The notes below the pieces were generated by a model. That model had not been told where the DNA came from. It made no database searches and saw only the letters and a program-made list of their open reading frames with translations. The position numbers and the translations under genes are program-made. From JAVBLU01 sp031553225 (GTDB lineage Bacteria; Bacillota; Clostridia; Christensenellales; UBA1750), in contig JAVBLU010000038.1 in the NCBI GenBank assembly GCA_031553225.1, positions 1 through 15,711 on the forward strand: 15,711 nt of DNA. Direction: 5' to 3'. Positions 5,869 through 13,450 of this stretch are shown in pieces. Each line of letters begins with the position of its first letter. Within the stretch, counting starts at the first letter, position 1.

Positions 5869-6960
5869 ATGTCAACGTACGGCGAACAAAAGAACACAAA
5901 GCCCCAGATCGAGGACGTCATTCCCGAACGCCTCACCGGGGCGAAGAAGCAGCTGGCTCTGGACCTCGTGGCCTATCTGCGCGCCAACAAACTCTCGCCC
6001 GTGTGGGCGTCCGCCGATTCGTGGAAGTGCAGCGAGAAGGGCAAGGGCGTCTGTTATGTGCGGCTGCGGACGGGATGCCTGAGCGTCAGCCCGTATGTCG
6101 ATTACACGAAAGAGTTTGAGGCCTATGCCGAGAAGGAAAACCTGTGCGGCATGATATGGGGCAACCTGGCGTTCTGCAGGCGATGCAATCCCCGAAGCTG
6201 CGCCGCGAGGCTTGGCCAAAGCGAGGACGCGTTCAAAGGCGTGAAAAAGACGTTCCTCGGCAGGGAATTTGACAACATCTGCGCCGGCGGCGGGGACGCG
6301 CATTTCCATGACCCCGGCGAAGCGGAGCTCGAGTGCGTCAAGAAGCTGATAGATTACAGGCGGCGGAGCATCGGCGGAAACGCGGTGCCCAAGGTGAAGT
6401 ACATGTCGCCCAAGCGGCGGATCAGCAAGACGGAAGTCATCACCATCGCCCAGGACATCAAGGTCGTCGGGCTGAGCCTTGAAAAAGCCGGATGGGCCAA
6501 GCGGGGCGACAAGATCGGAGATCTGTGGGGTGTTTATGCGGACGAGCACCGCAGGAGGGTCAACGTCAGATACCCCATCACGGGGTACGGGTTTTGGTTT
6601 GACAGGGGCGGGGACTACGATTATATCGTCGGAAGCGAGGTCATCGAGTTCAGTGAAACCGGCGACGAACAAATCGCCTGCACCATTCCCGCGGGCAGGT
6701 ACATCAAGGATACATTCAACGCGTTTGATTTTGAGGAGCTGGTCACCGACGCCATCATGAAAAGAAACGTAAAAAATTGGGCGGCGGAAAACGGCCTCGC
6801 CATCAAGCAAATGCCCGCGTTCCCCGTGGGCGGGATCGAGGTCTATCCGGTGCAGGACATGGTCAAACCGACAGGCGAAGTCACGAACGGGGGCTTCCGG
6901 CAGGACGACAGGCTGAAGGCCAGGTTCCCCGCGATGTACACCCTAACGCCCGTCGAGTAG
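5869..6960 (+). CDS. P5: family protein fused to a C-terminal GyrI-like effector-binding domain
   Basis: This 363-residue protein starts at ATG 5869 behind AAAGGAG, 14 nt after P4. Residues 1-170 are a full family domain: YGEQKNTKPQIEDVIPERL, ALDLVAYLRANKLSPVW, DSWKCSEKGKGVCYVRLR, LAFCRRCNPRSC, FLGREFDNIC, HDPGEAELECVKKLIDYRR. Residues about 180-363 are a GyrI/AraC-type ligand-binding domain: EVITIAQDIKVVGLSLEKAG, YGFWFDRGGDYDYIVGSEVI, CTIPAGRYIKDTFNAFDFEE, and YTLTPVE at the end. The fusion links the unknown family to the kind of sensor domain found in the MerR protein heading the cluster. ATG 6403 (residue 179), preceded by AAGGTGA, could start the sensor domain alone. This is the last gene of the cluster; a terminator lies about 195 nt downstream. 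Confidence 0.87.
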   Translation: MSTYGEQKNTKPQIEDVIPERLTGAKKQLALDLVAYLRANKLSPVWASADSWKCSEKGKGVCYVRLRTGCLSVSPYVDYTKEFEAYAEKENLCGMIWGNLAFCRRCNPRSCAARLGQSEDAFKGVKKTFLGREFDNICAGGGDAHFHDPGEAELECVKKLIDYRRRSIGGNAVPKVKYMSPKRRISKTEVITIAQDIKVVGLSLEKAGWAKRGDKIGDLWGVYADEHRRRVNVRYPITGYGFWFDRGGDYDYIVGSEVIEFSETGDEQIACTIPAGRYIKDTFNAFDFEELVTDAIMKRNVKNWAAENGLAIKQMPAFPVGGIEVYPVQDMVKPTGEVTNGGFRQDDRLKARFPAMYTLTPVE

Positions 6961-7154
6961 GCGCGCCCGAACGGCGCTTGTTCATGAGCAAACGCCAGCT
7001 TGGGCGGACATGAACCGCGACGGTCGCCACAGCCGCCTCCCGGCCAAACCGTGCGCGGCGCCGCCGCGCGTCAAAACATCGGCGCGCTATCCTTATCGCG
7101 AGGCGCGCACATGGCCGTTTGGCGTGTGGCATGTGCAATCCGCCACCACAGGGG

Positions 7155-7190
7155 CCGCCTCCATGACGATTTGTCCAAGGAGGCGGTTTT
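7155..7190 (+). terminator. Rho-independent terminator downstream of the P-family cluster
   Basis: A CCGCCTCC (7155-7162) and GGAGGCGG (7179-7186) stem of 8 bp with a 16-nt loop is followed by TTTTCATTTT. Orientation suits termination of transcripts coming from the left cluster before the sugar operon promoter. Confidence 0.75.
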
Positions 7191-7221
7191 CATTTTGCGC
7201 CGTACTGCCGCCCGCGCAGAC

Positions 7222-7275
7222 GCGCCCCCTTCCCGCGGCGGGCCGGTTTTCCGGCGGACGGGCGCACCTTTTTTT
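7222..7275 (+). terminator. Possible second, branched terminator
   Basis: GCGCCC (7222-7227) can pair with GGGCGC (7260-7265), enclosing an inner GCCGG-TTTT-CCGGC hairpin (7242-7255), and is followed by ACC and seven Ts (7269-7275). It would back up the terminator at 7155. The outer stem is short and the loop long, so it is less certain. Confidence 0.4.
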
Positions 7276-7296
7276 GGAATGTCCGGGTCCTCAGGC

Positions 7297-7324
7297 TTGA
7301 CATGCCGCGGCGTTCCTGTAAAAT
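7297..7324 (+). promoter_or_regulatory. Sigma-A-type promoter of the nanE operon
   Basis: A consensus -35 TTGACA (7297-7302) is followed after 16 nt by TAAAAT (7319-7324), in an AT-rich island that stands out from the GC-rich surroundings. Predicted transcription start is about 7331, giving a leader of roughly 70 nt before nanE. Confidence 0.75.
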
Positions 7325-7360
7325 AAATATATGGAGTAAAAGTGCACCGAATATTTTATT

Positions 7361-7377
7361 TTGGAGTTTAATTTCAA
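7361..7377. promoter_or_regulatory. Candidate RpiR-type operator
   Basis: TTGGAGTTTAATTTCAA is an imperfect palindrome (6 of 8 pairs match around a central T), placed between the predicted transcription start and nanE. Its AT-rich centre with TTGRA/TTTCAA-like ends resembles known RpiR-family sites in general form. The RpiR gene two positions into the operon is the likely binder. The assignment rests on position and symmetry. Confidence 0.45.
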
Positions 7378-7399
7378 CATTTACGTTTGGGGGATGCCT

Positions 7400-8104
7400 A
7401 TGATCAGCAAAGAGACGTTTCTCGCGAGCGTCCGCGGGGGGCTCATCGTATCCTGCCAGGCGCTGGAGGACGAGCCGCTGCACGGCTCGCACATCATGGC
7501 GCGCATGGCGCTCGCGGCCCAGATGGGCGGCGCGGTGGGTATCCGCTGCAACAGCGTGCCCGACGCCCAGGCGATACGGGCCGCGGTCTCGCTGCCCATC
7601 ATCGGGCTCATCAAGCGCCACTACGAAGGCTTTGAGCCCTACATCACCCCCACCATGGCCGAGGTGGACGCCCTCATCGCAGCGGGCGCGGACGTCGTGG
7701 CCGTGGACGCGACGGACCGGCCGCATCCCGGCGGGCCTTCCGGCGCGGAGTTCATACGCGCTATCAAGACCGCGCGCGACGTGCTGATCCTCGCGGATAT
7801 TTCCACGCTGGAGGAGGGCATGCTGGCCGAGCGGGCGGGCGCGGACTTTCTCTCCACAACGCTCTCGGGCTATACGCCCTATACGCTGGACCGGGACGCG
7901 CCGGACTTCCCTCTCATGCGGGCCCTGGCGGGCAAGGCCTGCGTCCCCGTGCTCGCGGAGGGGCGCATCGAGACGCCGGCCCAGGCGCGTGAGTGCCTGC
8001 GGTGCGGCGCTTACGCGGTTATCGTCGGCGGGGCCATCACGCGGCCCCAGCTCATCACCCGCTCGTTTGTCACGGGTATGCGGGCAGAGGAGGCGAAGGC
8101 ATGA
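7400..8104 (+). CDS. nanE: Putative N-acetylmannosamine-6-phosphate 2-epimerase
   Basis: This 234-residue TIM-barrel enzyme converts ManNAc-6-P to GlcNAc-6-P in the cytoplasm. The family marks are complete and in order: GGLIVSCQALEDEPLHG (13-29), GLIKRHY with the expected catalytic lysine K72, VDATDRPHPGG (102-112), LADISTLEEGM (131-141), DFLSTTLSGYTPYT (149-162), PVLAEGRIETP and the phosphate-binding GAYAVIVGGAITRP. Length is normal for NanE. ATG 7400 fits other NanE N-termini, and the G-rich run at 7390-7393 serves as ribosome binding site. An in-frame ATG at 7394 and a TTG at 7361 are less likely. It is the first gene of the operon and overlaps the next start as ATGA. No neuraminate lyase gene accompanies it here. 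Confidence 0.93.
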   Translation: MISKETFLASVRGGLIVSCQALEDEPLHGSHIMARMALAAQMGGAVGIRCNSVPDAQAIRAAVSLPIIGLIKRHYEGFEPYITPTMAEVDALIAAGADVVAVDATDRPHPGGPSGAEFIRAIKTARDVLILADISTLEEGMLAERAGADFLSTTLSGYTPYTLDRDAPDFPLMRALAGKACVPVLAEGRIETPAQARECLRCGAYAVIVGGAITRPQLITRSFVTGMRAEEAKA

Positions 8105-8985
8105 ACTGCGGCCAGCCGGAGAACGCGGGCGGTGTGGGCAACATCGTCGCCCGCATCAGCAGCGTCTACTCGGGCATGACCAAATCCGAACAAAAGGTAG
8201 CCGCCGCCGTGTTGAAGAAACCCGCGGGCGTCATCTACGAAACGGTGAGCGACGTGGCGGCCAACGCAGGCGTAGGCGAGGCGACGGTGCTGCGCTTTTG
8301 CCGCAAGATGGGCCTGAGCGGGTTTTACGCCTTTAAGCTCGCCGTGGCGCAGGAACAGGCCAGCGCGGGTCAGCTGCCCGGCACGATCGACGACATGAGG
8401 GCGGAGGGCGCGGAGGGCATACGGCAGCTCGCCCGACGCACCATGGAGCAGTCGATGGCCTCGCTGGAGGAAACGTTCCGCCTGCTCGACCCCGCGTCGG
8501 TGGACAAGGCCGTGGACATCCTCATCCATATGGGCGGCACGGCGCACTTCTTCGGCCTGGGCATGTCCAACAACACGGCCGTTAACGCCATGGTCAAGTT
8601 TATGCGCATCGGCGTGCGGTCTTCCGCCGTCATCGACGCGCACACGCAGCTCATGGCCGCTTCCCTGCTGACGCCCGACGACGTGGCCGTGGCCATCTCC
8701 CTCTCGGGCAGCACCAAGGATACGGTCGACATCATGCGCACCGCCAAGCAAGCGGGCGCGAAGACGGTGTGCATCACGCACCATTTGCGCTCGCCCATCA
8801 GCGCGTACGCCGACGTGATTTTGCTCATGGGCAGCCGCGAAGGCCTCTACCAAGACGGCTCCACAACCCTGAGCCAGGAGTTTGTCATCAACGTGCTGTT
8901 CAACTGCGTATGCGTCCGCTGCCCGCAATTGGTCGGGCGCGCGCGCGAAAAGGTATCGGCGGCCATCGCCAACCGCCTGTACTGA
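8101..8985 (+). CDS. RpiR-family transcriptional regulator (HTH plus SIS)
   Basis: This 294-residue regulator begins at ATG 8101, overlapping the nanE stop as ATGA, so the two are coupled. Residues about 12-85 are the RpiR helix-turn-helix domain (MTKSEQKVAAAVLKKPAGV, then SDVAANAGVGEATVLRFCRK and MGLSGFYAFKLAVAQE). Residues about 130-265 are a sugar-phosphate-binding SIS domain (AHFFGLGMSNNTAVNAMVKF, IDAHTQLMAASLL, VAVAISLSGSTKDTVDIMRT, KTVCITHHLRSPISAYADV). Such proteins usually control the sugar operon they belong to, responding to a phosphorylated sugar. Here ManNAc-6-P or GlcNAc-6-P is the natural candidate (inference). Its likely site is the palindrome at 7361-7377. Confidence 0.92.
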   Translation: MNCGQPENAGGVGNIVARISSVYSGMTKSEQKVAAAVLKKPAGVIYETVSDVAANAGVGEATVLRFCRKMGLSGFYAFKLAVAQEQASAGQLPGTIDDMRAEGAEGIRQLARRTMEQSMASLEETFRLLDPASVDKAVDILIHMGGTAHFFGLGMSNNTAVNAMVKFMRIGVRSSAVIDAHTQLMAASLLTPDDVAVAISLSGSTKDTVDIMRTAKQAGAKTVCITHHLRSPISAYADVILLMGSREGLYQDGSTTLSQEFVINVLFNCVCVRCPQLVGRAREKVSAAIANRLY

Positions 8986-8986
8986 C

Positions 8987-9895
8987 GTGGAGACGCAGGG
9001 GCGCTGGCTGGCCGTCGACATCGGTGGCACGATGATCAAGTACGGCCTTTTCGACGACGGCGGACGGTTGCTTGCGCAAAACGCCACGAGGACGCTGGCG
9101 CACGAGGGCGGCGAAGCGCTGATGACGCGCGTGGAAGCGCTGTGCGCGGAACACGGGCGCGTGCGCGGCGTGGGCGTGTGCACGTCGGGTCAGGTGAACC
9201 CCGTGACCGGCTCGGTAACCTTCGCCACGTGCGCCATTCCCGGCTGGGAAGGCATGCCCGTCGGGGCGCGGTTGTCCGCCCGATGCGGCGCGCCCGCCAC
9301 CGTGGAGAACGACGCCAACGCCGCCGCGCTGGGCGAGGCGCGCTTTGGCAGCGGCAGGGGCGAGAGCAACCTGCTTTGCCTCACCTACGGCACGGGGATA
9401 GGCGGCGGCCTTGTGCTGGACGGCCGTCTGTACCGTGGCGCGGGCTTTTCGGCGGGCGAGTGCGGGCATCTAGTCATTGTGGCCGGCGGGCGCAGCTGCG
9501 CGTGCGGCGGCAACGGCTGCTACGAGGCATACGCCTCCGCCGGGGCGCTCTTTCGGGACGCGGCGCAGGAGCTGAGGACAGAGATCGACCCCCGCGCTTT
9601 TTTTCGGGCGGTGGAGGCCGGAGCCGAAGCCGAGCGCCGCGTGTACGCCCGATGGCTGGACTACGTGCTGGCGGGGCTGGCCGGCCTGACGCACGTGCTC
9701 AATCCCGGCCGCATCGTGCTGGGGGGCGGCGTAATGCAGCAGCCCTTTATCGCGCGGGACGTTGCGGAGCGGCTGCCGTGCCGCGTCATGCGCAGCTTTG
9801 CGGGCGTGGGCGTCGCGGCGGCGGCGCTTGGCAACCTGGCGGGACTGTACGGAGCGTATTGCCTGGCCCGGGAGGCGGCAGGAGAGGAGGGGTAG
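8987..9895 (+). CDS. ROK-family sugar kinase, likely N-acetylmannosamine kinase
   Basis: This 302-residue kinase would phosphorylate an amino sugar in the cytoplasm with ATP. It starts at GTG 8987, one nucleotide after the RpiR stop, without a clear ribosome binding site of its own, so it probably depends on coupling. Motifs are the phosphate-binding LAVDIGGTMIKYG (8-20), VENDANAAALGE with catalytic D109, LTYGTGIGGG (132-141), and the ROK zinc site GECGH (157-161) with CACGGNGC (C171, C173, C178). Position between nanE and the importer favours ManNAc as substrate (a NanK role), but ROK sequences do not reveal substrate reliably; glucokinase or GlcNAc kinase remain possible. Confidence 0.92.
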   Translation: METQGRWLAVDIGGTMIKYGLFDDGGRLLAQNATRTLAHEGGEALMTRVEALCAEHGRVRGVGVCTSGQVNPVTGSVTFATCAIPGWEGMPVGARLSARCGAPATVENDANAAALGEARFGSGRGESNLLCLTYGTGIGGGLVLDGRLYRGAGFSAGECGHLVIVAGGRSCACGGNGCYEAYASAGALFRDAAQELRTEIDPRAFFRAVEAGAEAERRVYARWLDYVLAGLAGLTHVLNPGRIVLGGGVMQQPFIARDVAERLPCRVMRSFAGVGVAAAALGNLAGLYGAYCLAREAAGEEG

Positions 9896-9896
9896 C

Positions 9897-10826
9897 ATGA
9901 CCGCAAAGGAAACACTGGCGCGCAGACGTTTTTTAATGCGACTGTACAGAAGCAGGTTTTTGTTCAGCATGCTGATACCGGCGGTTCTTTACTACGTCAT
10001 ATTTCACTACATCCCCATCTACGGCGTGACCATCGCCTTTAAGGACTTCAAGTTTTCGGCGGGCATACTCGGCAGCCCGTGGGTGGGCATGAAGTGGTTT
10101 GTCAAGCTCTTCGCCATGAAGAGCTTCTGGGAGGTATTCAGCAATACGCTGATCATCAGCGTGTTCAAGCTCATCTGCAGCTTCCCCGCGCCCATCATCT
10201 TCGCCCTGCTGCTGATGGAGCTGAACAACGTCCGCTTCAAGAAGGTTGTGCAGACCATCAGCTATCTGCCGCACTTTCTGTCCTGGGTCGTGCTGGGCGG
10301 CGTGTTTATCCAGCTGCTTTCGCCTACGAGCGGGCCGTTCGGTCTGGCTTTCAATGCGCTGGGGCTGCAGCCCATCTTCTTTTTGGGCGACAACCGTTGG
10401 TTCCGCGCCACCCTCGTCGCCACTAGCGTGTGGAAGGGCATGGGCTGGGGCTCAATCATCTATCTTGCGGCGCTTACCGCCGTCAACCCCGAGCTGTACG
10501 AGGCGGCCCTGATCGACGGCGCCAACCGCCTGCAGCGCATCCTGCATATCTCAATTCCCTCGATTCTGCCCGTCATTTCCATCATGCTCATTTTCGCCGT
10601 AGGCGGCATCGTCAGCGACGATTTTGACCAGGTGTTCAACCTGTACAACCCTTCGGTGTACAAAACGGGCGACGTGCTCAGCACGTACGTGTACCGCCAG
10701 GGCATCGAGAAGATGGAGTACGGGCTGTCCACAGCGGCCGGCGTGTTCCGCAACGTCATCTCTTTCATCCTCATCATCGCGACCAACTACGCCTCGCGCC
10801 GCATGGGCGAGTACGGCATCTGGTAA
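9897..10826 (+). CDS. LplB-type sugar ABC transporter permease
   Basis: This 309-residue inner-membrane permease starts at ATG 9897, next to the ROK stop, with a very strong ribosome binding site (GGAGAGGAGGGG, 9881-9892). It has six predicted membrane segments, the first at about residues 22-48. The LplB-like N-terminal block reads FHYIPIYGVTIAFKDF. The EAA loop that contacts the ATPase is at about 202-225 (EAALIDGANRLQRILHISIP). It pairs with the next permease and the lipoprotein downstream. As is usual for this group, no ATPase gene is present; a shared MsmX-type ATPase elsewhere is expected. Confidence 0.93.
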   Translation: MTAKETLARRRFLMRLYRSRFLFSMLIPAVLYYVIFHYIPIYGVTIAFKDFKFSAGILGSPWVGMKWFVKLFAMKSFWEVFSNTLIISVFKLICSFPAPIIFALLLMELNNVRFKKVVQTISYLPHFLSWVVLGGVFIQLLSPTSGPFGLAFNALGLQPIFFLGDNRWFRATLVATSVWKGMGWGSIIYLAALTAVNPELYEAALIDGANRLQRILHISIPSILPVISIMLIFAVGGIVSDDFDQVFNLYNPSVYKTGDVLSTYVYRQGIEKMEYGLSTAAGVFRNVISFILIIATNYASRRMGEYGIW

Positions 10827-10839
10827 GGGGGGGCTGCGC

Positions 10840-11709
10840 GTGGCTAAGATTCGTTCATCCGTGCCCAGCAAGATATTTGACGCGTGCAACATCCTGTTTA
10901 TGTTGCTGCTGTGCCTGACCATCCTCTATCCGTTCCTCTATCTGCTGGCTTCGTCCTTCGCCGTCAATCCCGCGTCCATCAACCCGTTCAACCTCATTCC
11001 GCCCAAAATGACGACGGCCAACTACGTAAGCGTTTTCCAGTCGACGTTCATTCTCACCAGTTACCTCAACACGTTCGCGCGCGTCGGGCTGGCGACCGTG
11101 CTCGTATCCCTGGCCAGCATCCTCACGGCGTACCCCCTTGCCAACCGGGGGCTGCCCTTCCGAAGCGTGTTCACAAGCCTCATGGTGTTCACCATGTTCT
11201 TCAGCGGGGGGCTGATACCCCAGTACATCCTCGTGCGGCAGCTGGGGCTGCAGAACACGCTGTGGGCGCTCGTACTGCCCGGGCTCATCCCCACGTTCAA
11301 CATGCTCATCATGCGCAACTTCTTTATGACGCTGCCGGCCGGCCTGGAGGAATCGGCGCGCGTGGACGGCGCGGGGGATTACCGTATCCTCTTCCAGATC
11401 GCCGTGCCCATCTCCATGCCCATCATCGCAACGGTCGTGCTGTGGACCGTCGTCGGCCACTGGAACGCCTGGTTCGACGGCATGCTCTACATCACCGATT
11501 CCAAAAAACAGGTGCTGCAAACCGTGCTGCGGCAGATCGTCATCGCCGGCCAGCTGGCGTCACTGGAGAACCAGATGGGCCTTTCCGCCTCGCCGGACGC
11601 CGTAAAGGCGGCCACCATCGTTTTTGCCACGGCTCCCGTCATCGCGTTCTACCCGTTTGTGCAAAAGTACTTCGTCAAGGGCGTCATGGTCGGTTCCCTC
11701 AAGGGCTGA
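10840..11709 (+). CDS. LplC/YtcP-type sugar ABC transporter permease
   Basis: This 289-residue permease partners the LplB-type protein. GTG 10840 follows a G-rich ribosome binding site (AAGGGGGGG, 10825-10833) 13 nt after the previous stop. Six membrane segments are apparent, starting at about residues 15-40 (LFMLLLCLTILYPFLYLLAS). The block MVFTMFFSGGLIPQYILVRQ (about 115-134) is typical of this family. The EAA loop is at about 170-192 (ESARVDGAGDYRILFQIAVP). The end, FVQKYFVKGVMVGSLKG, is the classic C-terminus of the MalG-like family. Confidence 0.94.
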   Translation: MAKIRSSVPSKIFDACNILFMLLLCLTILYPFLYLLASSFAVNPASINPFNLIPPKMTTANYVSVFQSTFILTSYLNTFARVGLATVLVSLASILTAYPLANRGLPFRSVFTSLMVFTMFFSGGLIPQYILVRQLGLQNTLWALVLPGLIPTFNMLIMRNFFMTLPAGLEESARVDGAGDYRILFQIAVPISMPIIATVVLWTVVGHWNAWFDGMLYITDSKKQVLQTVLRQIVIAGQLASLENQMGLSASPDAVKAATIVFATAPVIAFYPFVQKYFVKGVMVGSLKG

Positions 11710-11734
11710 CCACGCATATAAAGGAGGATGCTTC

Positions 11735-13381
11735 ATGAAGAGGACTCTGGCCGTACTGCTCGCGGTGCTGCTCGTCGCGGCGCTCACCGCTTGCGGCGCC
11801 CCCGCGGAAACCGGGAACACGCCTGCGGCCTCCGCCGCGCCCGCCACGGCCGCACCCGCCGCGCCTGCGGGCGACCCGCTTGTGGAAAAGTACCGCCCCG
11901 ACCCCGCCAAGGCGTACAACATCAACTGGCTGTCCATGCAGGCGTCGCCCGTACAGAACGACGCGCCGCTCGTGCAGCACTGGAACAAGCAGTTTAACGT
12001 GAACATGAACGTCGTGAACGTGGCCAACTGGGATGCGCTGAGCATCCAGATCGCCGCGGGCGACGTGCCGGACACGCTGCAGGTTTCGGGCAACGACCGC
12101 TTCCTCAAGCTCGTCGCCGACGGCATCTTTGCCGAGCTGAGCGACGATGTGCTGCTGACCTACGCGCCCGACCTCTATCAGGGCCTGGAGAAGGAGTTCC
12201 CCGGCTACTGGGCCGACAACAAGGTGGACGGCAAGCCGTACGCCTTCAACGGCATCAACTGGTGGCAGAACTACCGATATCCCATCATCTGGAACGGCAA
12301 ATGGCTGGAAGCCGTCGGCATCCAGAACATGCCCTCCACCATGGACGAGGCGACGGCCGCGCTGCGCGCCTTCACCAACGACGATCCCGACAAGAACGGC
12401 AAGAAGGACACCTTCGGCCTGTCCCTGACGGGCATGCAGCTTGTATACAGCGGCTTTGGCCGCATCGTGCCCAACGCAGGCCTCTTTTGGTACGAAGAGG
12501 GCGGCAAGGTTGTGCCCTCCCTCATCCAGCCCGAGGTGAAGGAAGCCCTCGCGTACCTCGCCAACCTGTATAAGGAAGGCGTCGTGCATCCCGAGTTCGT
12601 CACCGGCGAAAATCAGGGCGGCTATTGGGCTCTGACGCACCAGTTTATCAACGGCCAGATCGGCCTGACCTGCATGGCCTCGCACTATCACTGGGGCCCC
12701 GGCGACCCCGCGCAGGACTACGGCAGCGCCGGCGCCATCTGGAAGGCCATCTACGACGTGGACAAGGATATGGCGCTCAAGCTGGGCTTCGGGGATCCTG
12801 TCGCCAACCCCAAGGGTGAGAAGCTCTTCCAGGCCGAGGGCGGCAAGTACCAGTTTAGCTACCAGGGCGTGTCGAAGAAGGCGGCCGACCGCGACCCCGG
12901 CCTTGTGGGCAAAATTTTGCAGATGTGGAACTACTGCATGGCCACGGACGCGGACACCCTCTCCACGGCCATCTACGGCTTTAAGGGCGAGCAGTGGGAT
13001 TACATCGAGCTGTACGGCGAAAAGGTGCCCGCCCGCTTCCCCGACCGCACGCCCACCAACGACATCGAGTTTGGCGGCAACACGCTCATGTTCGGCGTGC
13101 CGCTGCGCGCGACCTATTCCGCCGCGTACCCCGGCAACTTCATCGTCGGCGACAAGTTCGGCTTTACGAACGGCGTCAAGCAGAGCGCCGTGACCATGCC
13201 CATCCTCGCGCAGAACGAGTATATTGCCGAGCTTGACAAGCTGCACCAGGAAACCTTCTTTGCCATCATCCGCGGCGAAAAGCCCGTGGATGCCTTCGAC
13301 GCCTTTGTGACCGAGTGGCTCGCCGGCGGCGGCCAGGCCATCATCGACGAGGCGCAGCAGGTATACGCCAAGTACAAGTAG
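11735..13381 (+). CDS. Extracellular sugar-binding lipoprotein (LplA-type)
   Basis: This 548-residue solute-binding protein is anchored outside the membrane. ATG 11735 has a consensus ribosome binding site (AAGGAGG, 11721-11727). The signal peptide ends in the lipobox LTAC with lipidated C20, followed by an alanine/proline linker to about residue 50. The mature part has the large binding-protein fold used with LplB/LplC permeases: QFNVNMNVVNVANWD, IQIAAGDVPDTLQVSGNDRF, a DPDKNGKKDTFGLSLTGMQ segment (a frequent calcium-loop-like DPDKNGK motif) and a WLAGGGQAIIDEAQQVYAKY end. Length is normal for the LplA group and suggests an oligosaccharide ligand. It is the last gene before a strong terminator. 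Confidence 0.94.
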   Translation: MKRTLAVLLAVLLVAALTACGAPAETGNTPAASAAPATAAPAAPAGDPLVEKYRPDPAKAYNINWLSMQASPVQNDAPLVQHWNKQFNVNMNVVNVANWDALSIQIAAGDVPDTLQVSGNDRFLKLVADGIFAELSDDVLLTYAPDLYQGLEKEFPGYWADNKVDGKPYAFNGINWWQNYRYPIIWNGKWLEAVGIQNMPSTMDEATAALRAFTNDDPDKNGKKDTFGLSLTGMQLVYSGFGRIVPNAGLFWYEEGGKVVPSLIQPEVKEALAYLANLYKEGVVHPEFVTGENQGGYWALTHQFINGQIGLTCMASHYHWGPGDPAQDYGSAGAIWKAIYDVDKDMALKLGFGDPVANPKGEKLFQAEGGKYQFSYQGVSKKAADRDPGLVGKILQMWNYCMATDADTLSTAIYGFKGEQWDYIELYGEKVPARFPDRTPTNDIEFGGNTLMFGVPLRATYSAAYPGNFIVGDKFGFTNGVKQSAVTMPILAQNEYIAELDKLHQETFFAIIRGEKPVDAFDAFVTEWLAGGGQAIIDEAQQVYAKYK

Positions 13382-13390
13382 CAACCGCGG

Positions 13391-13424
13391 GGGCGGGAAG
13401 GGGCGACTCTTCCCGCCCATTTTT
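13391..13424 (+). terminator. Rho-independent terminator after the binding protein gene
   Basis: A perfect 10-bp stem, GGGCGGGAAG (13391-13400) with CTTCCCGCCC (13409-13418), has an 8-nt loop and is followed by ATTTTT. It lies 9 nt past the lipoprotein stop and 27 nt before the next gene, so most transcripts should end here and the downstream gene would be read only by leakage or from a promoter I do not see. Confidence 0.88.
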
Positions 13425-13450
13425 ACAGGTGACGTACGGGAGGGAACAAC

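Larger units (their letters stand above)
6961..7296. other. Intergenic region between the P-family cluster and the amino-sugar operon
   Basis: Apart from two hairpins, at 7155-7190 and 7222-7275, I see no gene. Short open frames on both strands (for example 7010-7300 on +, arginine- and proline-rich) lack ribosome binding sites and look like high-GC chance frames. The 195 nt between the last stop and the first terminator hold no recognised regulatory RNA. Confidence 0.6.

Noticed and set aside
7010..7300. 96-codon + strand open frame in the intergenic region
   Set aside because: It runs through the terminator hairpins, lacks a ribosome binding site and has low-complexity R/P/A composition.
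8011..9183. Long minus-strand open frame of 390 codons opposite the RpiR and ROK genes
   Set aside because: It is a histidine-, alanine- and arginine-rich shadow of well-supported + strand genes with clear motifs.
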